Source: Vibrio astriarenae (GTDB lineage: Bacteria > Pseudomonadota > Gammaproteobacteria > Enterobacterales > Vibrionaceae). Taken from it: a stretch of 64,000 bases of DNA. The translations under genes and the position numbers were made by a program. Below are positions 10,712 through 19,707 of this stretch, piece by piece. The stretch lies in assembly GCF_010587385.1 (NCBI RefSeq), contig NZ_CP047475.1, forward strand, positions 744,001-808,000, read 5' to 3'. Each line of letters starts with the position of its first letter. Position 1 is the stretch's first letter. A model generated the notes under the pieces. That model was not told where the DNA came from. It made no database searches and worked only from the letters and a program-made list of their open reading frames with translations.

Positions 10712-10729
10712 TGTGAGAGATCTCTTACA
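10712..10729 (+). promoter_or_regulatory. GacA/UvrY/VarA-type response-regulator box upstream of csrB
   Basis: TGTGAGAGATCTCTTACA, an 18-base palindrome matching the TGTAAG-N6-CTTACA upstream activating element recognised by GacA, UvrY and VarA. It is centred about 168 bases before the presumed csrB start, the type of distance known for enterobacterial csrB. Confidence 0.88.
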
Positions 10730-10888
10730 TGCGTTGTACGTAATTATAGTTACATTTGTTAGTTTTAAGCTGTGTTTTTAAGTAAGTGCATGAAAAATAG
10801 ATTATTTGTTGTTTTACAGGTATTCGGTAAAAAACAGAATAATTTTAAGGTCATTGAGTACGTTACTCCTAAGGAGTAAATTAAAGGT

Positions 10889-11259
10889 GTCGACAGGGAG
10901 TCGATTTAAGGAAGAAACTTTAGCTTCAGGAATAGAAGCAGAGACTAACAAGGTTGTTGTTGCAGGAAGCCCAAGGACAAAGACTTACAGGAAGTAAGGC
11001 AAGGACGAATAGGATGCGCTTCAGGAAGAAGTAGGATTCGCATTTAGGATGAATGCAAGGGACACCACTCAAGGACAGGGTGACGAGTACTTTTCGCGGA
11101 TGAAGAGTACTATGGAAGTAAAGGACACCGCTAGGTAAGGCGATGAATGGAAAGCTGAAGGATTCAGCACTATTACGGATGATGCATGGAGCATAGTTTG
11201 TAGCCGGATCGCTGCGAGTAAGACTTTAGCCCCGATACGAGAGTATCGGGGCTTGTCTT
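10889..11259 (+). ncRNA. csrB: CsrB-family regulatory RNA (CsrA/RsmA sponge)
   Basis: About 370-nt RNA that sequesters the translational regulator CsrA. The presumed 5' end GTCGACAGGGAGTC is the same as recalled for E. coli CsrB, with a -10-like TAAATT at 10877-10882. I count about 21 GGA triplets between 10889 and 11220, mostly as AGGA, AAGGA or AGGGA and many in potential hairpin loops, which is the CsrA-binding repeat pattern. The RNA ends at a strong terminator (11228-11259). Activation by the VarS/VarA (BarA/UvrY) system is expected from the upstream box. No open reading frame here looks real. Vibrios usually have several such RNAs, so the copy number (csrB1, 2 or 3) cannot be assigned. 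Confidence 0.93.
11228..11259 (+). terminator. Intrinsic terminator of csrB
   Basis: AGCCCCGATAC-GAGA-GTATCGGGGCT, an 11-bp perfect stem, followed by TGTCTT. Confidence 0.9.
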
Positions 11260-11461
11260 ATCTAGCTACTCAGATTTGACCGTGAGTCGACACCTAGCGG
11301 TTAGCGATATTAAAAGAAGGCTCACGACAAGTAGAGCCCAACAAGATCTCGTCAGTTCGCGCAATAATTACTTCTCAGTTCATATACCCATTTTAGATAC
11401 GAACGACGGCTGTGTACCCACGTGATGCGCAGTCATTAATAAGAATTAGTGAGACTATCTT

Positions 11462-11986
11462 GTGACTTTAGTAACTCGCCGAACACTGTTACTACCCTAT
11501 AGCAATGAGTTCAGAAATGAGTTCATTATGCTCAATTGCTGCCCTAAAAACCGCGCTCAAATGAATGGTCCGCACACAGTTACTAGTGCCAAGGCACTGT
11601 TTGACTCAATGTTGACGGATGAGTCAACCTACGCAGCAGCTGTTGTGTTGAGTCGTACCAATGAGTACATTGGGCATCTATTTATTTCGGAACTTGATAC
11701 TGCCCCTGAGTTAGGGTTTATCTTTGATAAGTCCGTATGGGGACAGGGGCTTGCAACAGAGGCCTTGCAAGCTTTCTTTCCGAAAGCGTTACAGCACCTA
11801 GGCCTGAAGCAAGTTAAGGCATCCGTAAATATCGGCCATACAGCCTCACTTAAACTGCTGGCCAAATTAGGCTTTGAAGTTTTAGGCCAAAACCAAGATG
11901 AGTTTGGCCCATATTACGAGTTGCAGTTTTGCACTGATAGCGCGGCTACATACGATGAGGTGGAAGAGAGAAGTTCATTGGTCTGA
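11462..11986 (+). CDS. GNAT family N-acetyltransferase (RimJ/RimL-like)
   Basis: 174-residue cytoplasmic acyl-CoA-dependent acetyltransferase of the Acetyltransf_3 type. The N-terminal TRRTLLLPYSNEF resembles the 'T-R-L-x-L' strand of RimJ/RimL-like enzymes; the acetyl-CoA loop is in WGQGLATEALQAFF (about residues 91-104), followed by VKASVNIGHTASLKLLAKLGFE. The substrate is unknown. It starts at GTG 11462 with only a weak ribosome site. Its 3' end overlaps the end of the convergent DUF3301 gene by 41 bases. Confidence 0.88.
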   Translation: MTLVTRRTLLLPYSNEFRNEFIMLNCCPKNRAQMNGPHTVTSAKALFDSMLTDESTYAAAVVLSRTNEYIGHLFISELDTAPELGFIFDKSVWGQGLATEALQAFFPKALQHLGLKQVKASVNIGHTASLKLLAKLGFEVLGQNQDEFGPYYELQFCTDSAATYDEVEERSSLV

Positions 11987-12245
11987 ACCCTATCATGATG
12001 AGCTCACCAACATAGCAATCATCACCCAAAGCAGAAAACTCAAATTGATATATCGTATGCCAACGCCAGCGCCCTGCTGGCGTTTTTAGTTTATGTGCCC
12101 CCAATGCAATACTGACGAGTTGCAAGTCAAGCTGGTCACATTTACGCTTAATCGCGGCTTTGGCTAACTCTGCTTGGCGACGTTGTTGCCAAAACAAAAA
12201 ACAAGCAAAGCTTAAGCCGAGAAAAGCGAGTAGGTCTCCAATCAT
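11946..12245 (-). CDS. DUF3301 family membrane-anchored protein
   Basis: 99 residues: one N-terminal hydrophobic segment (about residues 3-20, DLLAFLGLSFACFLFWQQRRQ) followed by a basic stretch and a soluble domain containing CDQLDLQLVSIAL, TPAGRWRWHTIYQFEFSALG and a C-terminal GFRPMNFSLPPHR. These are DUF3301 features; function unknown. ATG 12245 follows the stop of the DUF3549 gene directly with no gap, and the ribosome site (GGGGAG) lies inside that gene, so the two form an operon. Confidence 0.9.
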   Translation of the reverse strand: MIGDLLAFLGLSFACFLFWQQRRQAELAKAAIKRKCDQLDLQLVSIALGAHKLKTPAGRWRWHTIYQFEFSALGDDCYVGELIMIGFRPMNFSLPPHRM

Positions 12246-13286
12246 CTAACTCCCCTTAGCATGTGCTTGTAGCTTGATGAGGGCATCAGCCAGCCGTGGT
12301 GATGGGTTACTATGAAGTAGCGGTAGCATCACAATACGTAGCTCTGGCAGCATGACTAAATCCGAAAAAAGCTGATTAAACAGCGCTTGATTACCGCTCT
12401 CAGCTAATCGTAATAGAAACTCTTCAGCGATCTTCGGTTCAGATAACCAATGCCAACTCCTGCCAGCAATGCCAATCAATACCTCTTGGTGACTCAACCG
12501 AGGCGACGCTAAAATGGCCTCATAGAGAGGTTTTGCCTGTTCAACGGTTGCGCCAGAGAGTGCACGGACCATGGCTGAAGTGAGGAACAAGTCAGGCTCT
12601 GCACTGTTGATTTGAGCGGAGGCTATTTCACACAGGCATTGAGCGAGTTTTTCTGGAAGGGGGGCATGCTCCAGTGCTCCCAAAAGAGCATAAAGTGGCT
12701 CTGGTGGTAGGTGGACAAGTGCCTTGCGCAGAGCGACGTGGTTTTGCGATTGCTCTAGTCTTGCGACGATATCTGTAATGCCCTGCAGGCCGACGGTTTG
12801 CCAGTTATTCCAACCCAGATCGCCACTAAAGTAGTGCTGAGCGTGTTCATAATATTGACTGGTTTCAAGATCAAGCTGCGCGCGAATTTGGCTGTGGAAT
12901 ACGGCCATCTTGTCTTCACTTGGCTTGAATGTGTAAGGGTTGTTGGCGAGCTTTTGTTGCTGTTCTTCAGTAAGGTCACTGCTTAAGCGCGAGCCCATGG
13001 CTTCGAGGACAAATTTAATAAACTGACCAATATCGGCTTGTTTGAGCAAACCGCGCTCATCTAAGTTGAACTTTAGAAACCAAATCCAAGGCTGTTGGGA
13101 TTTATTCCAGTAGGCGATCGCTATTTGTGCCTGACGCTGCACAGGGTATGGGTAGGCTTGAAGCTCTTTTTCGACATTCTCAAAAAGTGCGTTGTCGATA
13201 GGTTGAATGCGACGTCCCAAATCGTAGATTTGATAATCACAACCACTGTTCTTCAGTAGCTCTGTAAGGGTATGCAGCGTTTCCAT
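12246..13286 (-). CDS. DUF3549 family protein
   Basis: 346-residue soluble protein matching DUF3549 (METLHTLTELLKNSGCDYQIYDLGRRI; QKLANNPYTFKPSEDKMAVFHS). The C-terminal half is helical and repeat-like (HEAT-like by eye: LVHLPPEPLYALLGALEHA, ALFNQLFSDLVMLPELRIVML). The function is unknown. ATG 13286 is preferred; a GTG at 13292 would add two residues. It is the first gene of the pair with DUF3301 and diverges from yqcC. Confidence 0.88.
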   Translation of the reverse strand: METLHTLTELLKNSGCDYQIYDLGRRIQPIDNALFENVEKELQAYPYPVQRQAQIAIAYWNKSQQPWIWFLKFNLDERGLLKQADIGQFIKFVLEAMGSRLSSDLTEEQQQKLANNPYTFKPSEDKMAVFHSQIRAQLDLETSQYYEHAQHYFSGDLGWNNWQTVGLQGITDIVARLEQSQNHVALRKALVHLPPEPLYALLGALEHAPLPEKLAQCLCEIASAQINSAEPDLFLTSAMVRALSGATVEQAKPLYEAILASPRLSHQEVLIGIAGRSWHWLSEPKIAEEFLLRLAESGNQALFNQLFSDLVMLPELRIVMLPLLHSNPSPRLADALIKLQAHAKGS

Positions 13287-13376
13287 GTTCACTCGGTATA
13301 AAAAGAGAATAATACCTTGTTAAATGGTATCCTTAGCGCCATTTTCAAGGTCTAGATACAATTTACTTGGTGAACT

Positions 13377-13691
13377 ATGTCACGCAGTCATCGTCTTCTT
13401 ACTCTTCTCAATCAGCTTGAACAAGCATTAAATGCTCTGTCTCTTTGGCAGGTTGCGCCACCAACTCAGGAAAAGCTGATGAGTAGCGAACCCTTTGCTA
13501 TCGATACGCTCTCTCCAATTGAATGGTTGCAGTGGATCTTTATCCCGAAAATGAAGTGGTTGATTGAACAGCAGCAATCCTTGCCATCGGGCTTTGCTAT
13601 TAGTCCTTACTTTGAGGAGGCGTGGAAAGATCGAGGTGAGACCCAAGCGATTCTTCTGCTTCTCAACCAGATCGATGAGGTGTGCGCATAA
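13377..13691 (+). CDS. yqcC: YqcC family protein (DUF446)
   Basis: 104-residue soluble protein with the YqcC pattern (LNQLEQALNALSLWQ, then SEPFAIDTLSPIEWLQWIFIPKM, and a C-terminal YFEEAWKDR). The function is unknown. The stop overlaps the start of truC (TAATG), and the same yqcC-truC pair occurs in E. coli. Confidence 0.94.
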   Translation: MSRSHRLLTLLNQLEQALNALSLWQVAPPTQEKLMSSEPFAIDTLSPIEWLQWIFIPKMKWLIEQQQSLPSGFAISPYFEEAWKDRGETQAILLLLNQIDEVCA

Positions 13692-14431
13692 TGCTAGAGA
13701 TTATTTATCAAGATGAGTATCTGGTCGCAGTCAACAAGCCAGCGGGCATGCTGGTGCATCGTTCATGGCTCGATAAACATGAAACCCAGTTTGTGATGCA
13801 AACATTGCGTGACCAAATCGGCCAGCACGTATTTCCTCTACATCGTTTGGATAGACCGACATCGGGCGTGTTGGTATTCGCGTTATCAAGTGAAGTCGCT
13901 TCACACGTGATGCCGATGTTTGCCAATCATGAAATGGTCAAGACCTATCATGCTATCGTGAGAGGCTGGATAGAAGAGGGGGATACGCTCGACTACGCAT
14001 TAAAAGTCGAGCTGGACAAAATTGCTGACAAATTTGCCAATCAAGATAAAGAAGCGCAAGAAGCAATCACCCAGTATGAGCCATTAGCCAAAGTGGAAGT
14101 CCCTTACTCGACGGGGCGTTTCCCTACAAGTCGTTACTGCCTAGTCGAGATGAAGCCTAAGACAGGTCGAAAGCATCAGTTGAGACGTCACATGCATCAT
14201 CTTAGCCACCCAATCATTGGGGATACCTCCCATGGTGATGGTAAGCATAACCGACTGTTTCGTGAACATTATGATTGCCATCGTTTGTTGCTGCATGCCT
14301 CTAGTCTAACATTCAAGCACCCATTTACCGGTGAGGAACTGGAGCTTAAAGCGAGCTTTGATGAGACTTGGATGAGTCTGTTTCAGCAATTTGAATGGGC
14401 ACTGCCGAAAAGTGTAGAAGCGTCGTCATGA
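13691..14431 (+). CDS. truC: tRNA pseudouridine(65) synthase TruC
   Basis: Makes pseudouridine at position 65 in the T-stem of tRNAs. 246 residues of the RluA/TruC type; the catalytic Asp is in HRLDRPTSGVLVF (about residue 55), and the KTGRKHQLRRHMHHLSHPIIGD motif is present. ATG 13691 aligns with E. coli TruC (MLEI.YQDE) and is coupled to yqcC by a one-base overlap; a GTG at 13682 is an in-frame but less likely alternative. Confidence 0.96.
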   Translation: MLEIIYQDEYLVAVNKPAGMLVHRSWLDKHETQFVMQTLRDQIGQHVFPLHRLDRPTSGVLVFALSSEVASHVMPMFANHEMVKTYHAIVRGWIEEGDTLDYALKVELDKIADKFANQDKEAQEAITQYEPLAKVEVPYSTGRFPTSRYCLVEMKPKTGRKHQLRRHMHHLSHPIIGDTSHGDGKHNRLFREHYDCHRLLLHASSLTFKHPFTGEELELKASFDETWMSLFQQFEWALPKSVEASS

Positions 14432-14466
14432 TCGTGTTGAAGCCATGACTCGCTTTATCGTGAGAC

Positions 14467-14506
14467 AAAAAAAGCAGGCTCCATTCATTCGGAGCCTGCT
14501 TTTTTC
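14467..14506. terminator. Bidirectional terminator between truC and dxs
   Basis: AAAAAAAGCAGGCTCC / GGAGCCTGCTTTTTT hairpin with a short loop, T-rich on both strands, between converging genes. Confidence 0.9.
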
Positions 14507-14526
14507 GTTTTGGTTATTGGCAATGA

Positions 14527-16392
14527 TTATTTGGCGAGGTAAGCCTCGATAGAATTGAGAATACCTTTCGCGTCCAATCCTAGCTCTTCGTATAGCTCCT
14601 GTTGGGAGCCTTGAGCCACGAATTCATCAGGTAAGCCTAAGTTTAATACTGGCTTCATTAGCTTTTCTTGCATCATAAATTCAATCACGCCAGCACCAGC
14701 ACCACCTGCAATCGCGTTCTCTTCCAATGTCACCAGCACATCGTGAGTTTTTGCTAACTCAGTGATAAGGGTTTCATCAAGCGGTTTAACGAAACGCATA
14801 TCAGCAACGGTTGCGTTGAGTGTTTCAGCAGCTTCAAGTGCTTGAGGTAGGAAAGTACCAAAGTTCAAAATAGCGACGTTTTCACCCTGACGAACGGTAC
14901 GACCTTTACCGATGTCTAAAGCCGTAAACTCTTGCTCGATATTTGCGCCACAGCCGCTACCTCGAGGATAACGTACCGCACTCGGTCCTTGATGTTGATG
15001 TCCAGTATAAAGCATCTGACGACACTCATTTTCATCACTTGGTGCCATGATGACCATATTTGGAATACAGCGCATGAAACTTAAGTCAAACGCGCCTTGG
15101 TGCGTTTGACCATCTGCGCCCACAAGTCCCGCGCGGTCGATAGCAAACATGACCGGCAAATCCATAATGGCTACATCGTGGATCAGTTGATCGTAACCGC
15201 GTTGTAGGAAGGTCGAGTAGATCGCAACGATGGGCTTATTGCCACCAATCGCAAGTCCGGTTGCTAAAGTAACCGCATGTTGCTCTGCAATCGCAACGTC
15301 AAAGTATTGCTCAGGGTATTCCTTCGAAAAACGCACCATACCAGACCCTTCACGCATTGCAGGCGTTATCGCCATGAGCTTGGGATCTTGCGCCGCCATA
15401 TCGCACAGGAAATCACCAAAGATATTGGAGAAGGTTGGCTTGCCACCCGCACTTTTCGGCAGTTTGCTCTGGGCCGGGTCAAACTTCGGGACACCGTGAT
15501 AACCAATCGGATCACGTTCGGCTGGCTCATAGCCTTTGCCTTTCTTGGTCATAATGTGCAGGAACTGCGGGCCTTTAAGGTCGCGCATATTCTTGAGTGT
15601 TTTTACTAGGTCAAGGACATCGTGACCATCAACTGGGCCGATGTAGTTGAAGCCAAGCTCTTCAAACAGAGTGCCAGGTACCATCATGCCCTTTAGGTGC
15701 TCTTCGGTACGGCGAACGAGTTCTTTAATTGGAGGAACGCCAGAGAGAACCTTCTTACCACCCTCACGAATAGAGGTGTAGAAGTTACCTGATAGTAGTT
15801 GCGCTAGGTGGTTGTTCAGTGCTCCAACGTTTTCTGAAATCGACATTTCATTGTCGTTAAGCACCACCAGCATATCTGGATGAACATCACCTGCGTGGTT
15901 CATGGCTTCAAATGCCATACCTGCTGTGATGGCGCCATCACCGATGACACTCACCACTTTTCGATTTTTGCCTTCTTTCGCCGCAGAGATCGCCATACCT
16001 AGGCCAGCGCTGATCGACGTCGATGAGTGACCGACCGAGAGGGTGTCGTATTCACTTTCTTCGCGCCAAGGGAATGGGTGTAAACCGTTCTTTTGACGAA
16101 TGCTGGACATCTGTTCACGACGACCAGTTAAAATTTTGTGCGGATAGGCTTGGTGGCCGACATCCCATACCAGCTGGTCAAATGGGGTGTTGTAGACGTA
16201 ATGAATAGCAACCGTCAACTCGACTGTGCCAAGGCCAGAAGCCAGGTGGCCACTAGACTGACTAACGGAATTCAGTAGGTAGGTGCGTAGCTCTTCACAC
16301 AGTTTTGGCAGCATCTCTTTCGGCAGACTGCGAAGTTCATCTGGAGTGTTTGCCAAAGCGAGTGTTGGATATTTTGAAATATCTAATGTCAT
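14527..16392 (-). CDS. dxs: 1-deoxy-D-xylulose-5-phosphate synthase
   Basis: Thiamine-diphosphate enzyme that condenses pyruvate and glyceraldehyde 3-phosphate, first step of the MEP isoprenoid pathway. 621 residues. The ThDP/Mg motif is [18 protein letters not shown] with [11 protein letters not shown], and the transketolase pyrimidine domain contains [18 protein letters not shown]. The frame is open upstream to 16431, but ATG 16392 gives the family start [14 protein letters not shown] and leaves ispA intact. It is the third gene of xseB-ispA-dxs, as in E. coli. Confidence 0.97.
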   Translation of the reverse strand: MTLDISKYPTLALANTPDELRSLPKEMLPKLCEELRTYLLNSVSQSSGHLASGLGTVELTVAIHYVYNTPFDQLVWDVGHQAYPHKILTGRREQMSSIRQKNGLHPFPWREESEYDTLSVGHSSTSISAGLGMAISAAKEGKNRKVVSVIGDGAITAGMAFEAMNHAGDVHPDMLVVLNDNEMSISENVGALNNHLAQLLSGNFYTSIREGGKKVLSGVPPIKELVRRTEEHLKGMMVPGTLFEELGFNYIGPVDGHDVLDLVKTLKNMRDLKGPQFLHIMTKKGKGYEPAERDPIGYHGVPKFDPAQSKLPKSAGGKPTFSNIFGDFLCDMAAQDPKLMAITPAMREGSGMVRFSKEYPEQYFDVAIAEQHAVTLATGLAIGGNKPIVAIYSTFLQRGYDQLIHDVAIMDLPVMFAIDRAGLVGADGQTHQGAFDLSFMRCIPNMVIMAPSDENECRQMLYTGHQHQGPSAVRYPRGSGCGANIEQEFTALDIGKGRTVRQGENVAILNFGTFLPQALEAAETLNATVADMRFVKPLDETLITELAKTHDVLVTLEENAIAGGAGAGVIEFMMQEKLMKPVLNLGLPDEFVAQGSQQELYEELGLDAKGILNSIEAYLAK

Positions 16393-16414
16393 TCTAATTC
16401 GCGCACTTATTGGT

Positions 16415-17299
16415 TTAGCTCTTTCGCTCAATCACGTATTGAGCAAAAGATTGTAATAATGTTGTATCGTAAGGCACTTCGTTTAATGCACGCAGTGCTT
16501 CTTCGAGCAGTAAGCCCGCTTTTTGTTGAGCGCCTTCCAAGCCGAGCAGAGCCGGGTAGGTACTTTTATGCAGTGCTTGGTCTGAGCCCTGTGGCTTGCC
16601 AAGAGTTTCTGTATCGCCAATCACGTCAAGAATGTCGTCTTGAACCTGAAAGGCAAGGCCTATTGCTTTGGCATATCGTTCTAGGGCTGGCAGTACTTGA
16701 ATGCCTTTTTCACCCGCCGCAAGGGCGCCCAATCTCACTGCACATAGAATCAGCGCACCGGTTTTGTTGCGGTGTATCTCCTCTAACTGAGCAAGAGAAA
16801 CGAGTTTGTCCTCCGCACTCAAATCAAGACTTTGGCCAACACACATTCCTTGCGCCCCAGATGCTTTTGCCAGCTCCGATACCATTTTAATACGTTGTGA
16901 CTCGGCGTTGGGTGCAAGTGAACCGTCAGCTAAAATGGTGAAGGCAAGTGTTTGTAGGGCATCACCTGTAAGAATAGCGGTCGCCTCATCAAACTTGATA
17001 TGACAGGTCGGCTGCCCACGACGCAGCTCGTCGTCATCCATTGCTGGCAAATCATCATGGATTAGAGAGTAAGCGTGAATACACTCAATCGCAGATGCTG
17101 GTGTATCCAGATCTTCTAATGATTGACCAAGCATAGTGCCTACAGCATAGACCAAAAATGGTCGGGCACGCTTACCACCAAGAAGTAGGCCATATTTCAT
17201 GGCTTGGATGAGCGCGTTGTCTTGATGAGGGAGTTGAGATAACCAAACATCCAGTTGTTGGTTGTTACGCGATTGGAGTTCGCTTAAAGCCGCAATCAT
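16415..17299 (-). CDS. ispA: Farnesyl diphosphate synthase
   Basis: Condenses DMAPP/GPP with IPP to make farnesyl diphosphate for quinone and undecaprenyl chains. 294 residues with both Asp-rich motifs: [14 protein letters not shown] (first) and [10 protein letters not shown] (second), plus the GKRARP and KTGALI elements. It lies 22 bases upstream of dxs and 15 bases downstream of xseB in one operon. Confidence 0.97.
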   Translation of the reverse strand: MIAALSELQSRNNQQLDVWLSQLPHQDNALIQAMKYGLLLGGKRARPFLVYAVGTMLGQSLEDLDTPASAIECIHAYSLIHDDLPAMDDDELRRGQPTCHIKFDEATAILTGDALQTLAFTILADGSLAPNAESQRIKMVSELAKASGAQGMCVGQSLDLSAEDKLVSLAQLEEIHRNKTGALILCAVRLGALAAGEKGIQVLPALERYAKAIGLAFQVQDDILDVIGDTETLGKPQGSDQALHKSTYPALLGLEGAQQKAGLLLEEALRALNEVPYDTTLLQSFAQYVIERKS

Positions 17300-17314
17300 A
17301 GAGGTATCTATTAC

Positions 17315-17557
17315 TTATTCTTGTTCAGTATGAAAATCGCTAAGTTCAGCGTCTTGTCCTTGCTCGAGCAGAATGCTAACGCGTTGTTCAGCGTGCTCTA
17401 ATTTTGTTTGGCTTGCTCGTGCTAAGGCAATGCCACGCTCAAATTTTTTCAGAGCGTCTTCTAAGGCTAAATCACCGTTTTCAAGCTGTTCAACTAAGCC
17501 ATCAAGCTCTTCTATGCTTGCTTCAAAGCTCATATTCTCTGGTTTCTTGCTAGCCAT
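17315..17557 (-). CDS. xseB: Exodeoxyribonuclease VII small subunit
   Basis: 80 residues; small subunit that joins XseA to form exonuclease VII (single-strand DNA degradation). The family pattern FEASIEELDGLVEQLENGDLALEDALKKFERGI is clear and strongly helical. First gene of the xseB-ispA-dxs operon; AAGAGATA precedes ATG 17557 as ribosome site. Confidence 0.96.
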   Translation of the reverse strand: MASKKPENMSFEASIEELDGLVEQLENGDLALEDALKKFERGIALARASQTKLEHAEQRVSILLEQGQDAELSDFHTEQE

Positions 17558-17741
17558 GAAATATCTCTTATTTAATAGATGCTCGCAAGTTACATCAGGG
17601 CAGGGGCTTGGTCAAACTTATCAGCAGATTTTGTCGCAAAAGTCGGACCTTGAAGTTAACTTTTATTGGCGATAAATGCCTGAATTTTCGTTTGTTCACA
17701 TCCATTTTGTGGCCGTAGTGTAAAAAAACGCACAATTTCAT

Positions 17742-17768
17742 TAAAAGTTACCTTTCACATGCCGATAA
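17742..17768 (+). promoter_or_regulatory. Sigma-28 (FliA) promoter of pomAB
   Basis: TAAA at 17742-17745, then exactly 15 bases, then GCCGATAA at 17761-17768: a complete match to the flagellar sigma-28 consensus. Transcription would start near 17776 and give a leader of about 120 bases before pomA. Confidence 0.9.
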
Positions 17769-17894
17769 AGCTTTTAAAGCAGTTTACTCTGCGTAAGATA
17801 TTGCGACTAAAACAAGTAACAAGAATTCTGCGGTTTACGGACTCGCTGATAGCCGGCAAATTTAAGCGCAGATGAAAAAGACGAGGAGCATTGA

Positions 17895-18656
17895 GTGGAT
17901 TTAGCAACCCTGATAGGGCTGATAGGTGGTTTTGCCTTTGTAATCATGGCAATGGTGCTAGGCGGCAGTATTTCAATGTTTGTCGATGTGACGTCCATCT
18001 TGATCGTTGTGGGTGGTTCAACCTTTGTTGTCTTGATGAAGTTCACTATCGGTCAGTTTCTGGGAGCCGCTAAAATTGCTGCGAAAGCCTTTATGTTCAA
18101 GGCTGAGGAACCTGAAGACCTGATTGCAAAAATCGTCGAAATGGCAGATGCGGCACGTAAAGGTGGCTTCTTGGCACTTGAAGAGATGGAAATACATAAC
18201 AGCTTTATGCAAAAAGGTATCGACTTGCTCGTCGATGGTCACGATGCAGATGTGGTGCGAGCGGCTTTGCAAAAAGATATTGGTTTGACTGATGCCCGAC
18301 ATGATTTCGGTGGTGCTGTTTTTCGCTCGTATGGTGAAGTAGCCCCTGCAATGGGTATGATTGGTACGCTAGTTGGTCTGGTCGCAATGCTATCTAATAT
18401 GGATGACCCAAAGGCAATTGGGCCAGCAATGGCAGTTGCTCTACTAACGACGCTGTACGGCGCCATTTTAGCGAACATGGTCTTTTTCCCGATAGCAGAT
18501 AAGTTAGCTTTGCGCCGAGAGCAAGAGACACTAAACCGTCGTTTAATTATGGATGGTGTATTAGCTATTCAGGATGGACAAAATCCACGCGTTATTGACA
18601 GCTACTTGAAGAACTACCTCAATGAAGGCAAGCGCTCATTAGGCGTTGACGGATAG
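17895..18656 (+). CDS. pomA: Flagellar motor stator protein PomA (Na+-driven)
   Basis: 253-residue inner-membrane MotA/PomA protein that forms the sodium channel stator with PomB and pushes on FliG. Four membrane segments: about residues 4-24, 32-50, 148-170 and 180-202. The cytoplasmic loop has the charged residues R88, K89, E96, E97 and E99 used to contact the rotor, and P172 is present. Residue 148 is Glu where I recall Asp in V. alginolyticus PomA. GTG 17895 is fixed by AGGAG at 17884-17888 and by alignment to MDLATLLGLIGG. Transcribed from the sigma-28 promoter, with pomB 16 bases downstream. Confidence 0.97.
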   Translation: MDLATLIGLIGGFAFVIMAMVLGGSISMFVDVTSILIVVGGSTFVVLMKFTIGQFLGAAKIAAKAFMFKAEEPEDLIAKIVEMADAARKGGFLALEEMEIHNSFMQKGIDLLVDGHDADVVRAALQKDIGLTDARHDFGGAVFRSYGEVAPAMGMIGTLVGLVAMLSNMDDPKAIGPAMAVALLTTLYGAILANMVFFPIADKLALRREQETLNRRLIMDGVLAIQDGQNPRVIDSYLKNYLNEGKRSLGVDG

Positions 18657-18672
18657 CAATGGGAGAGTGGTG

Positions 18673-19614
18673 ATGGAAGAAGAAAATTGCAAATGCCCAC
18701 CACCCGGTGCACCGGCGTGGATGTCAACCTTCGCGGATTTGATGTCACTCTTGATGTGCTTTTTTGTACTCTTGCTGTCGTTTTCCGAAATGGATGTTCT
18801 CAAGTTTAAACAGATTGCAGGTTCGATGAAGTTTGCATTCGGCGTACAGAATAGACTTGAGGTGAAAGATATTCCCAAAGGCACCAGCATTATTGCTCAA
18901 GAGTTTAGGCCGGGGCGACCAGAGCCGACACCAATTGATGTCATTATGCAACAGACGATGGACATCACTCAGCAGACGCTTGAGTTTCATGAGGGTGAGT
19001 CAGATAGAGCGGGTGGCGCTCAGCGCGATGCCGGTAAGCTTGATGGTGGCCAATCTCCAGAAACATCGACGCAGAACAATCAAAATGTAGAATCCGAGAT
19101 GAATCAGCAGTTGGCTCAGGCCATGGCTCAAGACATGGATACGTTGGAAGAGTCCATCAAAAAAGCACTGGATCGAGAGATCGAAAGCGGCGCGCTAGAG
19201 GTGGAAAACCTCGGTCAACAGATTGTGATTCGTATTCGAGAGAAGGGGGCGTTTCCAGAGGGGTCCGCGTTCTTACAACCCAAGTTTCGTCCATTGGTTC
19301 GCCAGATCGCGGATTTGGTGAAATACGTGCCGGGTATGATCAGCATTTCTGGCCATACAGATAACCAGCGTTTGGATTCCGAGCTCTATCGCTCTAACTG
19401 GGATTTATCTTCTCAGCGAGCGGTTTCTGTGGCGCAAGAGATGGAAAAGGTACGTGACTTCCCACATAGCAGAATGCGCGTGCAAGGCCTTGCAGATACC
19501 AAGCCCTTAGTGCCAAATGACAATGAGGCAATGCGTTCGCGCAATCGCCGGGTCGAAATCAGCATTATGCAAGGGGAACCTCTGTATAGTGATGAGGTTG
19601 AAGTCTCGGAGTAG
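18673..19614 (+). CDS. pomB: Flagellar motor stator protein PomB (Na+-driven)
   Basis: 313 residues. A single membrane helix (about residues 15-43) carries the essential ion-binding Asp in TFADLMSLLMCFF (residue 22 with this start; Asp24 in V. alginolyticus). It is followed by a plug/linker region and a C-terminal OmpA/MotB peptidoglycan-binding domain (about 200-300; ISGHTDNQRLDSELYRSNWDLSSQRA). ATG 18673 is chosen because GGGAGAG sits just upstream; the frame is open to 18646 inside pomA. Forms the stator with PomA. Confidence 0.97.
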   Translation: MEEENCKCPPPGAPAWMSTFADLMSLLMCFFVLLLSFSEMDVLKFKQIAGSMKFAFGVQNRLEVKDIPKGTSIIAQEFRPGRPEPTPIDVIMQQTMDITQQTLEFHEGESDRAGGAQRDAGKLDGGQSPETSTQNNQNVESEMNQQLAQAMAQDMDTLEESIKKALDREIESGALEVENLGQQIVIRIREKGAFPEGSAFLQPKFRPLVRQIADLVKYVPGMISISGHTDNQRLDSELYRSNWDLSSQRAVSVAQEMEKVRDFPHSRMRVQGLADTKPLVPNDNEAMRSRNRRVEISIMQGEPLYSDEVEVSE

Positions 19615-19633
19615 CCCTGGCACTTTTGATGTG

Positions 19634-19664
19634 AAAAGGTGAGTTGAAAAACTCGCCTTTTTTG
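19634..19664 (+). terminator. Intrinsic terminator of pomAB
   Basis: AAAAGGTGAGTT / AACTCGCCTTTTTT hairpin with a GAAA-type loop and a T-run, 20 bases after pomB. Confidence 0.85.
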
Positions 19665-19678
19665 TGCGTGTCACTTTG

Positions 19679-19707
19679 TTGTTTGACTTGTGAGCGTCAT
19701 GTATACT
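19679..19707 (+). promoter_or_regulatory. Probable sigma-70 promoter of thiI
   Basis: TTGTTT (19679-19684), 17-base spacer, TATACT (19702-19707). This would give thiI a leader of about 160 bases. Confidence 0.5.

Noticed and set aside
10806..10997. Short plus-strand frame of 63 codons
   Set aside because: It covers the csrB promoter and 5' half, has no ribosome site and no protein-like composition.
16393..16431. Longer dxs start ([14 protein letters not shown]...)
   Set aside because: The extension runs into ispA and is absent from known DXS proteins; ATG 16392 gives the conserved start.
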